Assembly (NCBI GenBank): GCA_041739465.1
Contig: JBGSNX010000021.1
Span: 1 to 14,548 of the forward strand
Origin: BOKV01 sp041739465
GTDB lineage: Bacteria > Pseudomonadota > Alphaproteobacteria > Rhizobiales > Rhizobiaceae
Length of the DNA: 14,548 bases
Reading direction: 5' to 3'
In this document: positions 14,101 through 14,548 of the stretch, in pieces
Position numbering within the stretch: the stretch's first letter is position 1
Layout: each line of letters starts with the position of its first letter
Notes under the pieces: model-generated
Told to the model about the DNA's origin: nothing
Databases searched by the model: none
The model's input: only the letters and a program-made list of their open reading frames with translations
Position numbers and translations under genes: made by a program

Positions 14101-14548
14101 ATGAAAACGTCAAATGCCGATGTGGCCATCATCATGGGTAGCCAGTCTGACTGGCCGACAATGCGCCATGCAGCGCAGGTACTGTACCATTTGGGCGTGC
14201 GGTTCGATTCGCGCATCGTTTCAGCCCACCGCACCCCGGACCGGATGATTTCGTTTGCAAAAGGTGCAAAGCTGGCTGGTTACAAGGTCATTGTTGCTGG
14301 CGCAGGCGGGGCAGCGCATTTGCCCGGCATGACCGCAGCCATGACCATTCTTCCAGTTTTTGGTGTACCCATTGAATCAAAGGCTTTGTCTGGCGTGGAC
14401 AGCCTTTATTCCATCGTGCAGATGCCGTCCGGTGTGCCGGTTGGCACATTGGCCATCGGCGAGGCAGGGGCGGTAAACGCGGCATTGCTGGCCGCACAGG
14501 TGCTGGCATTGTCGGATGAGGGCCTCGCCCGCCGGATCGAGGCGTGGC
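14101..14548 (+). CDS. purE: N5-carboxyaminoimidazole ribonucleotide mutase (3' end cut by window edge)
   Basis: 149 codons are present out of a usual length near 160-165. PurE converts N5-CAIR to CAIR in de novo purine synthesis, as a cytoplasmic octamer. The diagnostic class I motifs are intact: GSQSDWPTM (residues 13-21), SAHRTP (about 41-46) with the catalytic histidine, and GAGGAAHLPGM (about 67-77). The ATG at 14101 has a GAGG box (14086-14089) about 11 bases upstream. In related genomes purK usually follows; here it would lie beyond the window. Confidence 0.97.
   Translation, partial: MKTSNADVAIIMGSQSDWPTMRHAAQVLYHLGVRFDSRIVSAHRTPDRMISFAKGAKLAGYKVIVAGAGGAAHLPGMTAAMTILPVFGVPIESKALSGVDSLYSIVQMPSGVPVGTLAIGEAGAVNAALLAAQVLALSDEGLARRIEAW

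Overview
The window looks like chromosomal DNA of an alphaproteobacterium, most likely of the order Hyphomicrobiales (Rhizobiales). The evidence is the family content (a 73-residue L31 without zinc cysteines, EF-P, a Rhizobiales-type inositol monophosphatase N-terminus, two small DUF465 proteins beside purE), the GC-rich codon use and the short spacers. The RTX/FG-GAP protein at the left edge would suit a marine or surface-living member; that is inference. I saw no tRNA, rRNA, CRISPR array, insertion sequence or phage gene.

Left edge (1-3150): a minus-strand gene, cut by the window edge, encodes a repeat protein. It has seven FG-GAP/Ca-binding-loop repeats of exactly 71 residues (213 bp) followed by RTX-type glycine/aspartate repeats, with no N-terminal signal peptide. 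Divergent from it is a complete gene of the TIGR03032/DUF4915 family, of unknown function. A perfect hairpin terminator, usable from both strands, closes this segment.

Middle left (3168-5412): rpmE (L31, minus) is divergent from an MsbA-like fused ABC exporter (plus). A terminator-like hairpin lies just upstream of the exporter start.

Minus-strand block (12466 down to 5445): seven genes run in one direction. In transcription order they are a degenerate ThiE/TMP-TenI-like protein, a secreted Sel1-repeat protein overlapping it, EF-P, an inositol monophosphatase gene with an in-frame TAA at codon 50, a MotA/TolQ/ExbB-like channel protein with a TTG start, an OmpA/MotB-like peptidoglycan-binding partner, and an FAD-binding dehydrogenase. 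Gaps are mostly small. The larger ones, 177 bp before efp and 124 bp before the channel gene, are where new promoters would fit.

Right edge (12603-14548): a TauE/SafE permease (plus) converges on a small DUF465 gene (minus). A second DUF465 gene (plus) follows, and then purE (plus), truncated by the window end. Most of the window is conserved housekeeping sequence. The parts worth a second look are the repeat protein with its TIGR03032 neighbour, the interrupted phosphatase, the degenerate ThiE homologue and the motor-like channel/OmpA pair. I found no clear evidence of a wholly new multi-gene system.
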